This document shows, in pieces, positions 63,904 to 64,000 of a stretch of 64,000 nucleotides of DNA. The stretch spans positions 30,994 through 94,993 of the forward strand of contig CALKVK010000015.1 of NCBI GenBank assembly GCA_937996235.1. The letters are read 5' to 3'. Position 1 is the first letter of the stretch. Every line of letters starts with the position of its first letter. Position numbers and translations under genes: made by a program. The DNA is from an uncultured bacterium (GTDB lineage: Bacteria > Planctomycetota > JAJSAM01 > JAJVHW01). The notes below the pieces were generated by a model that was not told the DNA's origin, ran no database searches, and saw nothing but the letters and a program-made list of their open reading frames with translations.

Positions 63904-64000
63904 GGCACGGCCCGTGCGAAGCACGGGCCGTGCCTCAGGTGCCAGTGGGTGCACGCGGGCGTGCGTCACCTACGCAGGTGACGTCCGCCCCCTCGGTCGC
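63901..64000. repeat. Dispersed intergenic repeat, copy 2 (runs off the window)
   Basis: Perfect 17-bp stem TGAGGCACGGCCCGTGC / GCACGGGCCGTGCCTCA with a GAA loop (63901-63937), 10-nt spacer, then the 53-bp block (63948-64000) identical to 57152-57204. The window ends inside the block, so its right boundary is unknown. The stem begins at the HAD stop codon. Confidence 0.88.

Overview
The window reads as a chromosomal segment of a very GC-rich, Gram-negative-type bacterium, most likely a planctomycete (PVC superphylum). The arguments are a small basic protein of the Planctomycetes/Chlamydiae/Verrucomicrobia family at 36429-36632, a groEL-groES-groEL chaperone cluster, sulfatase-like and NPCBM-domain proteins, many lipoproteins with lipoboxes, an apolipoprotein N-acyltransferase and secretins, which imply a diderm envelope. 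Gene starts are often GTG (some TTG) and many neighbours overlap by GTGA or ATGA. No rRNA, insertion sequence, prophage or CRISPR array was seen.

Layout. 1-3640 (minus): mreB-mreC-mreD shape genes, a 51-residue membrane protein and a membrane-anchored coiled-coil protein. 3637-6551 (minus): lnt and moeA. 6670-8555 (plus): ribH-nusB-ftsY. 8671-16375: envelope and polysaccharide genes (Wzy/WaaL-like protein fused to TPRs, carboxypeptidase-regulatory-like protein, PHP phosphoesterase, two glycosyltransferases, APS kinase). 16518-23126: exported protein, lipoprotein, der, and a peptide ABC transporter without ATPase genes. 23224-25161: arginine decarboxylase speA. 25213-31302 (minus): stress cluster groEL-groES-groEL-dnaJ-grpE-fmdB-yacG. 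31584-36632: NPCBM protein, von Willebrand A protein, pdxA, small basic protein. 36803-42537: a HEAT-repeat protein carrying a secretin-derived segment, a HEAT/radical-SAM fusion, a Fur-family regulator, a stand-alone secretin N-domain protein and purD. 42827-43558: four tRNA genes (Pro, Arg, His, Lys) separated by short tandem repeats. 43617-45424: EamA permease and family 4 uracil-DNA glycosylase.

45492-63028 is the most interesting part. It holds a PilM-like actin-fold protein, a lipoprotein secretin with TPRs, two large exported TPR proteins, one ExbB/TolQ-type proton-channel protein, four ExbD proteins arranged as two duplicated pairs, a sulfatase-like/TPR protein, and a second, larger lipoprotein secretin behind a roughly 490-nt leader. 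Both secretin genes share a 15-bp upstream box. Together with the stand-alone secretin N-domain protein (40410-41159) and the HEAT protein with a secretin segment (36803-38071), this suggests a trans-envelope machine that pairs outer-membrane secretins with an inner-membrane ExbB/ExbD motor, without the usual pilus or type II secretion ATPases and pilins nearby. That grouping is inference. The window ends with a HAD phosphatase gene followed by a second copy of a hairpin-plus-53-bp dispersed repeat first seen at 57103-57204.
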